The notes beneath the pieces are model-generated. The model did no database searches. It was not told the origin of the DNA and worked only from the letters and a program-made list of their open reading frames with translations. 64,000 bases of DNA. Origin: Hemicordylus capensis. Its lineage: Eukaryota; Chordata; Lepidosauria; Squamata; Cordylidae. Of this stretch, positions 1 to 10,734 are shown piece after piece. Location: positions 21,069,820-21,133,819 of the forward strand of contig NC_069670.1 in NCBI RefSeq assembly GCF_027244095.1. Reading direction: 5' to 3'. The first letter of the stretch is position 1. Every line of letters starts with the position of its first letter. Made by a program: the position numbers and the translations under genes.

Positions 1-775
1 GGGACTCCCTGTCAGCTGGAACACTGTTCTCAATGGCCATCCCCCAAGGACTGCTCTGATCGTGGAAGAACCACCAAGCTGACCTGCTCTGGCTGACTAA
101 GTCCTGGAGGGAGGGAGGGAGGTGGGACTGAAGTCAGGATTCCATCTCATTTCCTGAGTATTTTTGTCAGTATGGAATATCTGCAAATCAGCCAGGCCCT
201 GTTTTCTTCCTTGATGTGTTTTCCCTCTTGGGGGAAAGGAGTCTGTGCTGGTTTTAACATATCATTAACATATCATCAGTCCGAGGACATTGACCTCTGT
301 GGTCTTAAATGCAAAGCCAGGGACTCCAGACCCACCAAACTAATTCTGCCAAGTCCCACGTGGATTTGGGCTGGTTTCTCTCCGTGGGCAAAATTGCCAT
401 TGCTGTGTTAGAAACTGCGTGTGAAAGAGACATGAATGTCAAAGCAATCTGCGATGTGATACCAGATGTGGAGAGAAAAGAGGAGAGATCAGCCTAGTCT
501 GCTGAAGAAGGACTCAACTAGAGTGTGGAAACCTTAGCCTGGGTAGAAAAAACCCAGCCAGCCAGAGGTTCTCTCCAAACCCTCTTATTCTGAGAAGGAG
601 ACAAGAACACCAGGGTATTAACCCCCCAAGGAAGCTCCCCAATCCCACCCAAATATTTGGTCCAAACTCTACAACTCAAGAGTGAGATCCATATTTTTCA
701 AAAACCAGGGTTCACCTTGCAGATCATCATAAGAGAGCCTCCTGCTGCTCTGACACAGCTCTCTGCTGCACACCT
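1..775. other. Unassigned sequence, no gene seen
   Basis: I see no recognisable protein domain, RNA or repeat here. A short open frame at 309-497 (+) has no family resemblance I can name and no clear splice sites, so I do not call it. The stretch ends at the left LTR of the copia element. Confidence 0.5.
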
Positions 776-1212
776 TGTTAGAGGTTGTTGATTTTTACCC
801 ACAATAGGTAAAACAGCAGAGCACTAAGGGATGAGCACACACTCCAGTTACAGAGTAGGTAGCAGAGGATGGTTCGGATATTGCAGCTATTTAGAGAAAA
901 CACATGGAGATCCTTGTATGACTAAACACTAAATATTTATTGGTTAAATACACTTAGATAGGAAAGATCTATCTCTAATCTAAAGGACTACATAGTGGAT
1001 AGGTAAGGAGAGAGAGAGATGTTTCCATCTGCTCTCTAGGAGGAAAGGAAGGATTGTGACTCAGTACAGGAAGTGCTGCAGAGTCAGTTCAGGGGTCACA
1101 GAGTAGGGACAGATAGGGAGACCCTGATTCACTGTCTCTACTCCCAATGCCCCTAGTGGTCATTAGGACAGTTGGTGCAAAAGGTTGATGCACTGGAAGT
1201 TCATCTCCAACA
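776..1212 (-). repeat. 3' LTR of the copia element
   Basis: Direct repeat of 4345-4783. In element orientation it begins TGTTGGAGATG and ends CTAACA. A short purine tract, GAGAAGGGA, sits immediately inside it (about 1213-1221), the expected place for the plus-strand primer. Confidence 0.92.
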
Positions 1213-4200
1213 TCCCTTCTCATTGCCTGTTGCACCTGGTCACGACTCCCATCTTCTCACGAACCATCTGGAATCTGTCTTTGGATAATGGCTTGGTTAA
1301 TCCATCTGCCAGCATCTCTTCTGTGGGGCTGTACCTCAGCTGGACCACCCCTTTTTCTTGTAAGTCCCAAACATTGTGGTACTTTATGGGAATATGCTTA
1401 GTTTGAGATTTCATCTTCTCCATTTGGGAAATCTGGATACAACTTTGGTTGTCCTCAAACATCACTGTGGGCTTTGGTTCCTCGATGCCAAAGTCCAATA
1501 GTAGTTGGTGTATCCATACTGCTTCCCTGCATGCTTCACTTGCTGAAACGTACTCCGCTTCTGTGGATGATTGCCCAACGAGTGACTGCTTGCGGCTACT
1601 CCAAGTTATGGCTCCACCTCCATACAGGAACAGGTGTCCACTTGTGGACTTGCGGTCTGTTCTGTCCTCGCCCCAGTCTGCATCCACATATCCCACGAGT
1701 TTGGGATTGCTGTTTGCTGGAATCTCCAATACATAATGTGCAGTGCCTTTCAGGTACCTTCCCAGTCTTTTGACCGCTATCCAGTCCTTGTTCGTTGGCA
1801 CACTCACTTTTCTGCTCAGGATTCCTACTGCTGAGGCAATGTCTGGCCTTGTCACTGTGGCTATGTACAAAAGCTTTCCAATTGCCTTTCTGTATTGATT
1901 GTTGGCTGGTAGAGGCTGGCTGTCCTCATCTTGCTTCTAGAAATCAGCATCCATTGGCGTGCTGACTTCATTGGCATCTGTCAGTCCCAGGCATTCTAGA
2001 AGATCTTTTATCTTCTGTTTTTAGTTGAGAAGGAACGTTCCATTCTCTTCTCTTTCTATTTGGATGCCAAGGTAATATGAGATGCTTCCGAGTTCCTTCA
2101 CCTCTATTTCCTTGTTCAGGTGTTGAACAATTTCATGACTGTCTTGCTTTCCCTCGTGTGCAAGAATCAAATCATCAACGTAAGTCAGAATGTAAGTCCA
2201 CCTATTGTCTCTGAGTCTAGAATATAGGTAGGGGTCAGCTTTTCCTTGCATGAACCCCTCCTTAAGTAGTAATTGATTCAGTTTCTCATTCCATGCTCTG
2301 GCTGCCTGCTTTAAGCCATAGATGCTCTTTTGCAGTTTGCACACTAGCCCCTTCTTTCCAGGTTCCTCAAAGCCTGGTGGTTGTTGCAGGTAGATGTCTT
2401 CCTCGATTTTCCCATGTAGGAAGGCAGTCTTTATATCCAAGTGTTCAACTTGCATCCCTTTGGCTGCTGCCACGCTGAGCAATGTTCTAATTGATGTGTG
2501 TTTCACGACTGGTGCAAAAGTCACATCATAGTCCTGACCATAGATTTGGGAGTATCCTTTGGCTACTAGTCTGGCTTTGTAGCGCTGTACATCCCCTTCT
2601 GCATCCTGCTTGACTTTGAAGACCCATTTGCATCCCACAGTCTTTCTTCCAGCGGGTAGTTCCACAAGTCTCCAAGTCTCATTTTGTGCAAGGAATCAAT
2701 TTCTTCTGTTGCTGCTTTTCTCCACTTCTCAGCTTCATCAGCTGGCAACCTTTCTATATCTTGCCATGTAGTGGGTTCTTGCATCTCTCCTCCTTTAGCC
2801 ATGAGTGAGAGTCTGTTAGGTGGAACCCCTTTGTTATGCCTCTGTGAATGCCTCGGTTTGGATTCTGGTTGTCCAGCCCCTTCTGAATCTGGCACTGATT
2901 TCTCGGTTAGTTCCCTCATTTGGGAGTCAGTTTCAAAGTTTAGGCTTCGGTGGCCCAATTTTCTGTGCCATGAGAAATCACAATTTTTGTGTTGGCAACT
3001 ACTTGCTGCGTTTGCTTGTACAGTAGCACAGTCTACTTCAAAAAGTCCATCATCCCGCATGTGGGCAGTCATGATTAACTCATCACCTTTAGAGATGTAG
3101 CATGCTTCATTTTCAAAAATTGCTTTACACCCCTTCTTGAGTCCATGCCCAGTTGAAATCAAGTTGACTTGCATCTCTGGCACGAGAAGTGCATCAGTTA
3201 TCTTAACCTCATAAGCGTCAGCAGCAGAGCCACAAAGTATCTTTGCTGTCCCCTTGCCAGCCACGCTTAGCTTCCTTGAATCTGCTAAGGTCACAACAGA
3301 TCTGTGGCTTTTATCAAGTTGGATAAATATATTGCGATCACAGATTATATTCTGGGATGCACCTGAGTCCAGGATGAAAGTGTGACCCTTTGTTGGCTCT
3401 TTTAAGGTAATGTAGCTTTTGGCATTGCTCTCCCTTTCAGATAAGCCACCTTGTCCGTGCTTCTCCTCCTCCCCTTTTTGTTTGTCGCCATGACTCATCC
3501 CTGTGTTTACTTCATTGCCGTGGTGACCAGGTCTGTGCCCTCTGAGTTTCCCGCTCTTTTAATTATATGCTGATGAGTCACTGAGGCTACTTCCCTTGCT
3601 AATGCTGGAATCACTTTGCCTGCTGAAATGTGCCAGAGTGCCATCGCTTTCAAATTTCTCCTGCTGCAACTTTATATTAAAATTTCTCAGACTGGACACA
3701 ACAGAATCAACCTTCAGTTCACAGTGAGACAGTTCAAGAGCGACAATTAGGGGTTCAAAACTTTTAGGCAGGGATTGTAGGATTGCCCCAATTAGAATAA
3801 TTTCATTCAATTCACACTGGTTACTCTTCAAAAGCCTGTTAATTTCTAAGATATTTGCTATGTGGGCTTCAAAGTCTCCCCCTTCCTGCAGTTCCACATA
3901 GCCTTTTATACAGAAGAAGAGCTGCGTTTGCAGAGACTTGGCCACATTGCTTTTTCAGTCTATCCCACGCTTCTGAGGCTAAATCAGTATCTCGCACATA
4001 GATCAATAAATCATCGCTTATACTCAAAATTAAAAGGCCATACGCGTGTTGGTTTTTCTTGTCCCACGAGGCTTGAGCAGCTTCATCTTGGGCTGGCCGT
4101 CCCTCTGTGAGCACTTCAAAGATTCCTATGTCATGAAGATCGCTTTCATCTTGAGGGCTCAGGTTTCGTAGTTATTGCCATCCAGTTTGGGAAAAGAAGG

Positions 4201-4327
4201 AGCCATTCCTGAGTAGGCTGTAGTCACAGGATGTATGCTGCAGTTTCTAACTAACTCAGCTGCACTTTCAAAAATGAAAAATGAAAAATAAAATAGACTC
4301 TGCTTGTGCCTAGAAGCCTGTTGCTCC

Positions 4328-4344
4328 TGCTGGGCCCATAACCC
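4328..4344 (-). other. Primer binding site matching initiator tRNA-Met anticodon arm
   Basis: The plus strand reads TGCTGGGCCCATAACCC with no gap to the LTR. This is the same as the anticodon-arm sequence of vertebrate initiator tRNA-Met as I recall it, so the element transcript would pair with an internal part of that tRNA. Drosophila copia is known to prime from such an internal half-tRNA site rather than the tRNA 3' end. Confidence 0.8.
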
Positions 4345-4783
4345 TGTTAGAGGTTGTTGATTTTTACCCACAATAGGTAAAACAGCAGAGCACTAAGGAA
4401 TGAGCACACACTCCAGTTACAGAGTAGGTAGCAGAGGATGGTTCGGATATTGCAGCTATTTAAAGAAAACACATGGAGATCCTTGTATGACTAAACACTA
4501 AATATTTATTGGTTAAATACACTTAGATAGGAAAGATCTATCTCTAATCTAAAGGACTACATAGTGGATAGGTGAGGGGAGAGAGAGAGATGTTTCCATC
4601 TGCCCTCTAGGAGGAAAGGAAGGATTGTGACTCAGCACAGGAAGTGCTGCAGAGTCAGTTCAGGGGTCACAGAGTAGGGACAGATAGGGAGACCCTGACT
4701 CACTGTCTCTACTCCCAATGCCCCTAGTGGTCATTAGGACAGTTGGTGCAAAAGGTCGATGCACTGGAAGTTCATCTCCAACA
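4345..4783 (-). repeat. 5' LTR of the copia element
   Basis: About 98 percent identical by eye to 776-1212 and in the same orientation. Its inner edge directly abuts the primer binding site. Confidence 0.92.
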
Positions 4784-5310
4784 GCCCCATCCCCTGAGGA
4801 GAATATCTGAGGGAAATATTCGTTGTTTTGTATTGTATTAAACTGCACCAGTGAGAACGCTCCCTTCTGGTTTAGAGGGGCCAAATTTGTACACTTCGCG
4901 GCTGGCTGAGGGTCGTTTGAGAAACCACCGGGGATGCTACTAAGGGTACCAAGACTTACAATAGATGACTTCTCCATATCCACAATACGTTGTTTAATCA
5001 TTTCTTTGGCGGCATCATGTCCCAATGAAAATAGATATTGTGGAGTGAGGCCATATCTGACAAATTTGTCATGAAGGCTCTTGCTCCAATTAGAATGGAA
5101 CTCATCTTTCAATGGGGTGGGGGGTGCAGGCCCTGATGGCAAAAATATAATTTGAGCCAGTAGTTAAATGGGTGAAGCCAGCCCTGGCCAGATCCACTTC
5201 CAAGTGTAGGCTGGCATTTGAAACACATCTAGGCACCTGGAATGTGGCACGAAGGAATCTAGACTGGACGACCTCCATGGGTTTGAAGTTGCAGGTGGAC
5301 TTCAATTACC
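4784..5310 (-). mobile_element. LINE reverse transcriptase C-terminal remnant
   Basis: Two minus-strand frames (about 5160-5300 and 4790-5140) contain phrases such as FLRATFQVPRCVSNA and a downstream basic region with LSLGHDAAKE. I recall similar text from the C-terminal part of squamate non-LTR retrotransposon ORF2 proteins. The two parts lie in different frames, so the copy is frameshifted. Clade not assigned. Confidence 0.55.
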
Positions 5311-5530
5311 CAACCCCCAAAAAACTCAGTAGAGTAGAAAGGCTTATAGGTGTGGGGTGGAGAGAAATCAACAAGCTTCTAATCTTGATAGAATAAGAAA
5401 GTTTACTTTAAAAAAACCCAGTTCAATTCAAGCATTACTTTTACGGCAAAAATGCAAACTCAAAACAAACCTACCAAAAGAACATCCCAGGGGAAAATAA
5501 AAGGTTGGAAAGAAACGCACCCACTACCCT
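5311..5530. other. AT-rich spacer, nothing seen
   Basis: No coding or repeat signature recognised; a poly-A-like stretch lies near 5408-5417. Confidence 0.4.
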
Positions 5531-6170
5531 AACACCCTACACTGGTCCCTGCACAGAGTTCTCTGGATTCTCTCCCTTGGCTGGCTGGACAGTCTCTTGT
5601 CCTGCTCTTGGCAGAGGTCTGGGGCTCAGTGATTTCAGCACTTGTCTTCTGAGGGTACTTGTGTGCCACGTCCAGGCCATCCTTCCAGGCTGAGATTCCC
5701 CTTCTCCAGACAGAGAAAACTCCTTGAGGGTGTTTTCTTTGCCAGGCACATGCTGGACCCGCATCTGTGACTCTTGCAGCGTCCAGGACCACCTTTGCCA
5801 CTTAGAGCCCAAAGTCCCCATAGTCTGTGACCACTGAACCACATGGTCGTTAGTCCACAAGGTCACCTGTTGCACAAAGTTACAAGGTCTGCCTATGTCC
5901 ACATTCTTGTGATTCCTTTTCTTTTTGACAAGAGACTCCCTTTTGAGAAACTTCCGTTGGCCAGCGATTTCAGCTGCCCACAAGACATTTCCTGTCCCTC
6001 TGTCCATAAACCTTCGTCCAAGGTCTTTAGGGTCTCTAGAATATACTTGGTTCAGGCCAAGTCAGTCCAGCACCTTGACGCTGATACCGACTGTACAAAT
6101 GACATCACATGTTTACTTCATGATATTATTCAGAATTTTTTCAGGTCAAAGCAGCCAGGCTTTAGGTAAC
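5531..6170 (-). mobile_element. Ty3/gypsy-type fragment (fossil)
   Basis: The minus strand carries a decayed match to the end of a Ty3/gypsy RNase H region: a VTLWTNDHVVQW segment followed at the usual distance by VQHVPGKENTL, the HVPGKxN phrase typical of these elements. It is a heavily broken piece with no LTRs recognised. Confidence 0.6.
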
Positions 6171-6189
6171 ATCCCCTCCTTCTGACACA

Positions 6190-9100
6190 TGACTACAACC
6201 CTTGGCCAGATCCCCATGGACAACCACACTGGGTACCCCACTCATGGACTTGCTCTCCTGGAGATCCTGGTTCTGCTCAGCCCATTCCAAGGTGGTGAGA
6301 ACCACATGGGGATCCTCTCCTGGGGGGAAGACAGTGGAGCCTCTGGGGGGAGCTCGGCTGGCTGTTGCTGTTGAGGCAGAAGCATCTCTTGCTCCTGTCG
6401 ATGCTGCTTTGGGTGAAGGCGCTGCTCCTGCTCCAGAGGGCGCTCTGCCTCTCGCTACTCTCTCTCCCGCTTGAGCAGCTCCTCTTCTTGGCGGAGTTCG
6501 GCAACCCGCTTCTGGCACTGCTGTGTCGCCTGCGTACAAAGATCATCTCCTTCTAGGTATCATGTACCTCCAGCTGGGCAAGACCCTCCTCATCTTCTTG
6601 GCATAGATGGGGCTCTTCTTCTTGCATTTCACTTTCTTGCCAGGTTTGTCCTGGGGCTTGCAGTGGAAGGGGGCTACTCCTGGAAAAGGTCACCAAAATC
6701 CAGGTCCTCTCAGGGCTCGAAGAGGTCTGCTTGTTGGGAGAGAAGACGGGCATGGCTTAGTTTACAAAAGGGGCCCTACCTGCCCCTGAGAAAAGGAGGC
6801 GGCTTCTGGTCGGGGATTCCCAAGGGGAGCAGCAGAGAGGGCTTCCCCAGCTGCAGTTTGGCTTCAAGGCCTTCCTCAGGGAGCGCCATGTTTCCCTGGG
6901 GCAGGATTGGGGTGTGCAGGGCTGGCTCTGGGGAGGGCTCTGGGGGGTCAGGAGGAGGGAGGACGTGGGCTCCTCGGAGACCCATGGTGGACTCAGAGGT
7001 GGAGCCCCCCAAGCCCAGAGCAGGGAGGGAGCTCTGCCGGCCCCATGTCCTTCAGGATGGACATTACCTTCATCGGAGGAATGGCTCCCATCGCCCTTGG
7101 CCCTGGATGTTGTTCAGCCCACCCTGCGAATGCCCAGTGGCAGGAGTGGCTTGATCTGCTCTGCCTGTAGAGAGAGGGAGAAAAGAAGGCCCTTCAGAGC
7201 TCTTCTGGGGACCCTGGATCCTGGAGGGGGGAGCTGGGGGGTGCCGGAGAAGAGCCAGGCCAGTATAGGGGAGACTTACCTCAAAGTAGAAAGGGGGCCC
7301 AATGGCCATGTTGAGCAGTAAGAAGCCAACGTTCTCCGCCATGGCCGCCTCCTCCTCATCCTCCCTGAACATCTCAGCATCAATGGCCTGTTGGACGAAA
7401 CAGTCCCTCTGAATGAGAAGCTGGAGAGGACCTGAGTGAGTTCCATCAGGGATGCCAATGGACCAAAAAAGAGCCCACCTCCAGCTAAAAGGTGATGCTT
7501 CCCAAGGATGCCTGCACTCTGGGAAAATATCCAGTCTATGGCTGGTGGAAGTATGCTAACAGCATGGAATAAAAAGATAACATAAAATAGTGGAATAGGC
7601 CATCTTATTTAGAACATCAAGGTGAGCCATGTACATTAAAGAAGTAAATACACGTCACAAGGAAAAACATGGTCTTTTCAAGTTAAATGAGATGGCTTAC
7701 TAAATGCTTTTCTTCCTATTGTCTTTTTATTCCAGGGAGCTTAGAGGTATTGCATACTTCCCCCATCCATAGACTGGATAATTTCCCCAAGTCCATCCAT
7801 ACTTTTAAAGCAAAGCTCTTGGGGCTGTTACATGGCGGTGACTTGTTTGGGGTCCCTCCCAATGCCACCGCCCTAGACGAAATCCTCCCACCAGCAGCCT
7901 CCATGCCAGGCTGCTGAGAACTGGGACCCAAGATGGAGGAAGACCGGGGGGGGATTCTCTCCCATGTCTCTGTGGCAGCCTTAGGAAGGAAGCGTCCCCC
8001 AGTGGCCAGAAGTGAGTCTGCTGTGGGCCAACCCATTGGGTCAGGTGAGCCCGTTGGGGTAGAAGAGGGTCTCCTCAGGGTGCGGACCCGCGTGTAGACT
8101 GCCCTCTTCTGGCCGTTCAGAGAGGGAGGCGGCCCCACAGGTGCCGGGAGGGGGCTGCACATGTGGACGCTGCCCACTGGGAGGGACATGCTCCACACTA
8201 ACCCAGCAGGGTCGGGCAGGGGACCCCTTCTGCTGACCCCCAGACTGGGCCAGAGGATGTCTCTCTTTCTCTAGAGGGCACTATCCTCTCCTCTACTTAC
8301 CTATGCAATCCTGATGAGGTGGGTCAGGGTGGGCTTTTCTTAAAGCAGCCCTTGGAGCATCCTCCTCAGGGCTCTCTCCGGGGGCAGAAACGGGCTCTGG
8401 AGTGGAGAGAAAGAGCCAGAGTGTGGCTGCTGCTTGCCTGAGGGGTCTCCAGCCCCCTCCTCAGGGTTTCCCAAAAGCCCTACTGGTCCTTTCCCCTCAT
8501 GGAGGATCAAGGGGTCTGTCTCCCTGGGGAGGGAGCGCTATTCAGGCCCCCCTACCGAGAGAGCACAGGCCCAGCCAGAGGTGTCAACATGTACTTCTTG
8601 GTCTTCCTCTGGTTCTTCTCCGATCATGTGGCTCATCCAGAAGAGGGATTCTGAGATCAGCTTTTGCTAGATCTTCGCTTGCAAGCAGGGCTTCATCCGA
8701 CTGCCAAAAGAAAAGGAGAACGATTAGAAAAACCAGCTGGAGTCTGGAGGGGGGATAATGCCATGAAGAAACTGGCAGAGGAGGTGGAAAGTATCAACAG
8801 CCTCCATGGCCCCGATCCGAGGCATTCCCAGCATGCAGCGCCGGAGAAGCAAGCTGGATCTGGTGGCAATCAAGCCATCAGTGCTGAGGTGGGCAGCCAA
8901 CTTCTCCAAAGCCTGAGGGGGGCTTTGCTGAACGGTGAAAAGAGTTCCTCTCTGGGCCTCCCCAGTCCTTTCCCCGATGCCGGAGGGTGTGGAGGGCCGA
9001 GAATTGGCTGGTTCCTCGCCCTGCTTGCCCCCTGGGCTCCCTCCCTCCTCTTCCCCACCACTTGGACTCCTCTCGCCCCCCCTGGAATTCTCCGGGGCTG

Positions 9101-9580
9101 CCTGCCGCTGTCCACACCACTCCCTCCCCCTTCCAGACCTCCACGTACCTCAAGGAAGAAATGGCCTCTGTGCAGAGGGAGAAGAGGTGGTGGGGCACGG
9201 GGTCCTCCCAGGTGTAGGCCATCTCCTCCTGGGAGGGAACAGAGAGCAGGAGGGAGTCACCCCAGAGGCCCTGGGGGGCTTCTCTTCTCCTGCCCCAGAT
9301 GCGCCCAGCCCCCTCTCCCGGCTGGGGTTCACCCTGTTCCAAGGGCGGCTGCCTCCACCCCGCTCACCCCCATCCAGGCCTCCCCTCCCGCCAGTGATTT
9401 GGGGCAGGGTTCTCTGAGGCAAAGGGGATTTTGCCTCAGAGTTCCCTGCCCCAAATCACTCACCAGCACGGCCTGGGCGGCCAGCCCTTTCGAGAACGGA
9501 AGGCGCTGCTCCCCCCTCCGGATGGCTTCCTGGCAGGCCTGGATCAGGGCCATCAGGAAAGCGATCCTGCCCCTCCGCTC
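6190..9580 (-). pseudogene. MROH-like gene, copy A (broken)
   Basis: Exon for exon this matches copy B at 38.9-43.3 kb, at about 85-90 percent by eye, in the same orientation. Matching exons: 9464-9580 (FLMALIQACQEAI), 9149-9228 (WEDPVPHHLFSLC), 8595-8700 (MKPC, then FWMSHMIG), 8301-8396 (SPFLPPER, then RRMLQ) and 7280-7408 (AEMFREDEEEAAMAENVG). Splice sites are mostly kept, but exon 8595-8700 has an internal TAG and exon 8301-8396 has an internal TAA and a terminal TAG. In copy B these positions are sense codons. I infer loss of function in this copy. The family call rests on the pattern EEP/EDP...A..AIASLSGMKP found in maestro heat-like repeat proteins; see copy B. Plus-strand open frames here are antisense shadows. 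Confidence 0.6.
6377..6545 (-). other. Glutamine/glutamate-rich coiled-coil-like segment of copy A
   Basis: One minus-strand frame reads as a charged, helical stretch with RVAELRQEEELLKRERE, then QEQRLHPKQHRQEQEML and a QQQQ run. It is interrupted by one TAG. The matching segment of copy B (about 38960-39135) has a stop at the same codon. Either the frame is not used or the loss came before the duplication. It could belong to the 3' part of the MROH-like gene or to a different gene. Confidence 0.35.
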
Positions 9581-9839
9581 CTGAAAGGGGCAAGCGTGGG
9601 GCTGTTGGGTGGGGAAGGATTTCCTCCTCCCGAATGGTCCCCTTTGATGAGAAGCTGCCATCCCACCATTTCCCGCTACCCTGGACATTGTTCTGGGTTT
9701 CCCAGGGGATGTTACAGTGACAATGGGGTCTTCTTCCAAATGTGTTTCTAGTCCTCCATTCCCACTAGAAGGGTTGCTCGACTCGCTCCTTGGCCGGAAT
9801 CCACCTCCAAGGCTACTTTCTCCACCCCAGGATGTGGTG

Positions 9840-10090
9840 ATGGCCACCAGCTTGGATAACCTTAAGCAGAGCTTAGGCAAATTAGTGGAGGACAATTCCA
9901 TCCGTGGCTACTGATCCTGATGGCTATAGCCATCAAATCCTGGTTGCAGAGGAGCAGCAGCAGGAGAAGAAAGAGATAGCCTTCATCTCCTGGTTGTGTG
10001 GCTCCCCAGGGCATCTGGTGGGCCACTGTGTGAAAAGGGTGCTGGACTGGATGGGATTTGGGTGTGATCCTGCAGGGCTGTTCTTCTGTT
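9840..10090 (+). mobile_element. CR1-type LINE 3' end
   Basis: Matches the recurring CR1 tail seen intact at 53.7-53.98 kb: a DGFKKGLDKF-like coding end, the phrase GTGGCTACTGATCCTGATGG, and the end with GGGCCACTGTGTGAAAAGGG and TGCAGGGCTGTTCTTCT. Decayed and 5' truncated. Confidence 0.7.
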
Positions 10091-10500
10091 CTTCACAAAA
10101 AGGAAGGTCTCCCAGTGTTGACATAGAAAAGCCAGCAAAATGGTTGCCTGCCCACAAAGGCCTCAGAAAAGGACTTCCAAGGGAGAGGTCAGTGGCCAAA
10201 GTAGACGCAGGGACCAGTTAATCCAGTTCTAAGCAGTTCTCTGTTTCGGTTTCTGGGCATTAGAAATTAGCAGAGATGGGAGCAAACTCATCCTCTTTGA
10301 ATGATGTCTTTCTGCGGTGTGTGCACACTGTCCTGCCATCAGCTGAATGGAGAAGACATCTGCCCAGAGCTGATGCACAAAACAGCAAGATCATGGTCAT
10401 CAGAGGATGCTGTAAAATGAAGACATGGACACCATTCATGGAAAAAAGGTGGCGCTTAATGCAAGCATCAATATTAATACCAAATACACCATGTTCGATA
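10091..10500. other. Region 3' of the minus-strand receptor
   Basis: No separate gene seen. The part from about 10400 is alignable with 29990-30110, so it belongs to the receptor 3' duplication unit and probably includes 3' untranslated or flanking sequence. Confidence 0.45.
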
Positions 10501-10632
10501 CAGGTGTCAACATTCTGCTAGCTGAAAGATAATAAACTTTTGCATTTGCTTTTCTTCCTGTATGTCTTCTCTCCTTTAACAAATGAAATAAAGTTTTGCC
10601 TGCAGATTGTATCCATCACACTGACCAACATT

Positions 10633-10665
10633 TCAATTTTTCCGACGGACTTCTGCATAATCAAT
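10633..10665 (-). CDS. Minus receptor last coding exon: ITIM-like motif
   Basis: After the acceptor TTTTCTGTTCCAG, reading in the phase left by exon 5, the exon reads IDYAEVRRKN and then TGA. IDYAEV fits the ITIM consensus for SHP-1/SHP-2 docking. The related copy near 30227 reads TDYAEARHRN in the same frame, so the tyrosine context is partly conserved but the +3 valine and -2 isoleucine are lost there. Confidence 0.6.
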   Translation of the reverse strand: MDYAEVRRKN

Positions 10666-10679
10666 CTGGAACAGAAAAT

Positions 10680-10734
<55 letters not shown>

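Larger units (their letters stand above)
776..4783 (-). mobile_element. Ty1/copia LTR retrotransposon (fossil)
   Basis: A minus-strand element bounded by two near-identical LTRs of about 437 bp that start TGTTGG and end CTAACA in element orientation. Parts recognised between them: a gag-like region (about 3559-4371), an aspartic protease with DSGAS and a gag-pre-integrase HxxxxH segment (about 2900-3420), a reverse transcriptase with the copia-type YVDD box (about 2021-2665) and an RNase H region ending in ADGLTKPL (about 1220-1870). The element is broken, with several interruptions of the frame. The LTRs differ at roughly ten sites by eye, about 2 percent, suggesting a fairly recent insertion. 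The flanking 5-mers (CACCT and GCCCC) do not form a clean target duplication. Confidence 0.93.

Noticed and set aside
309-497. 62-codon open frame near the left edge
   Set aside because: Protein-like stretch KIAIAVLETACERD but no supporting splice signals or recognised family.
8664-9584. Long plus-strand open frame of about 300 codons
   Set aside because: It is antisense to copy A exons at 9464-9580, 9149-9228 and 8595-8700, is proline-rich from GC content and has no domain text.
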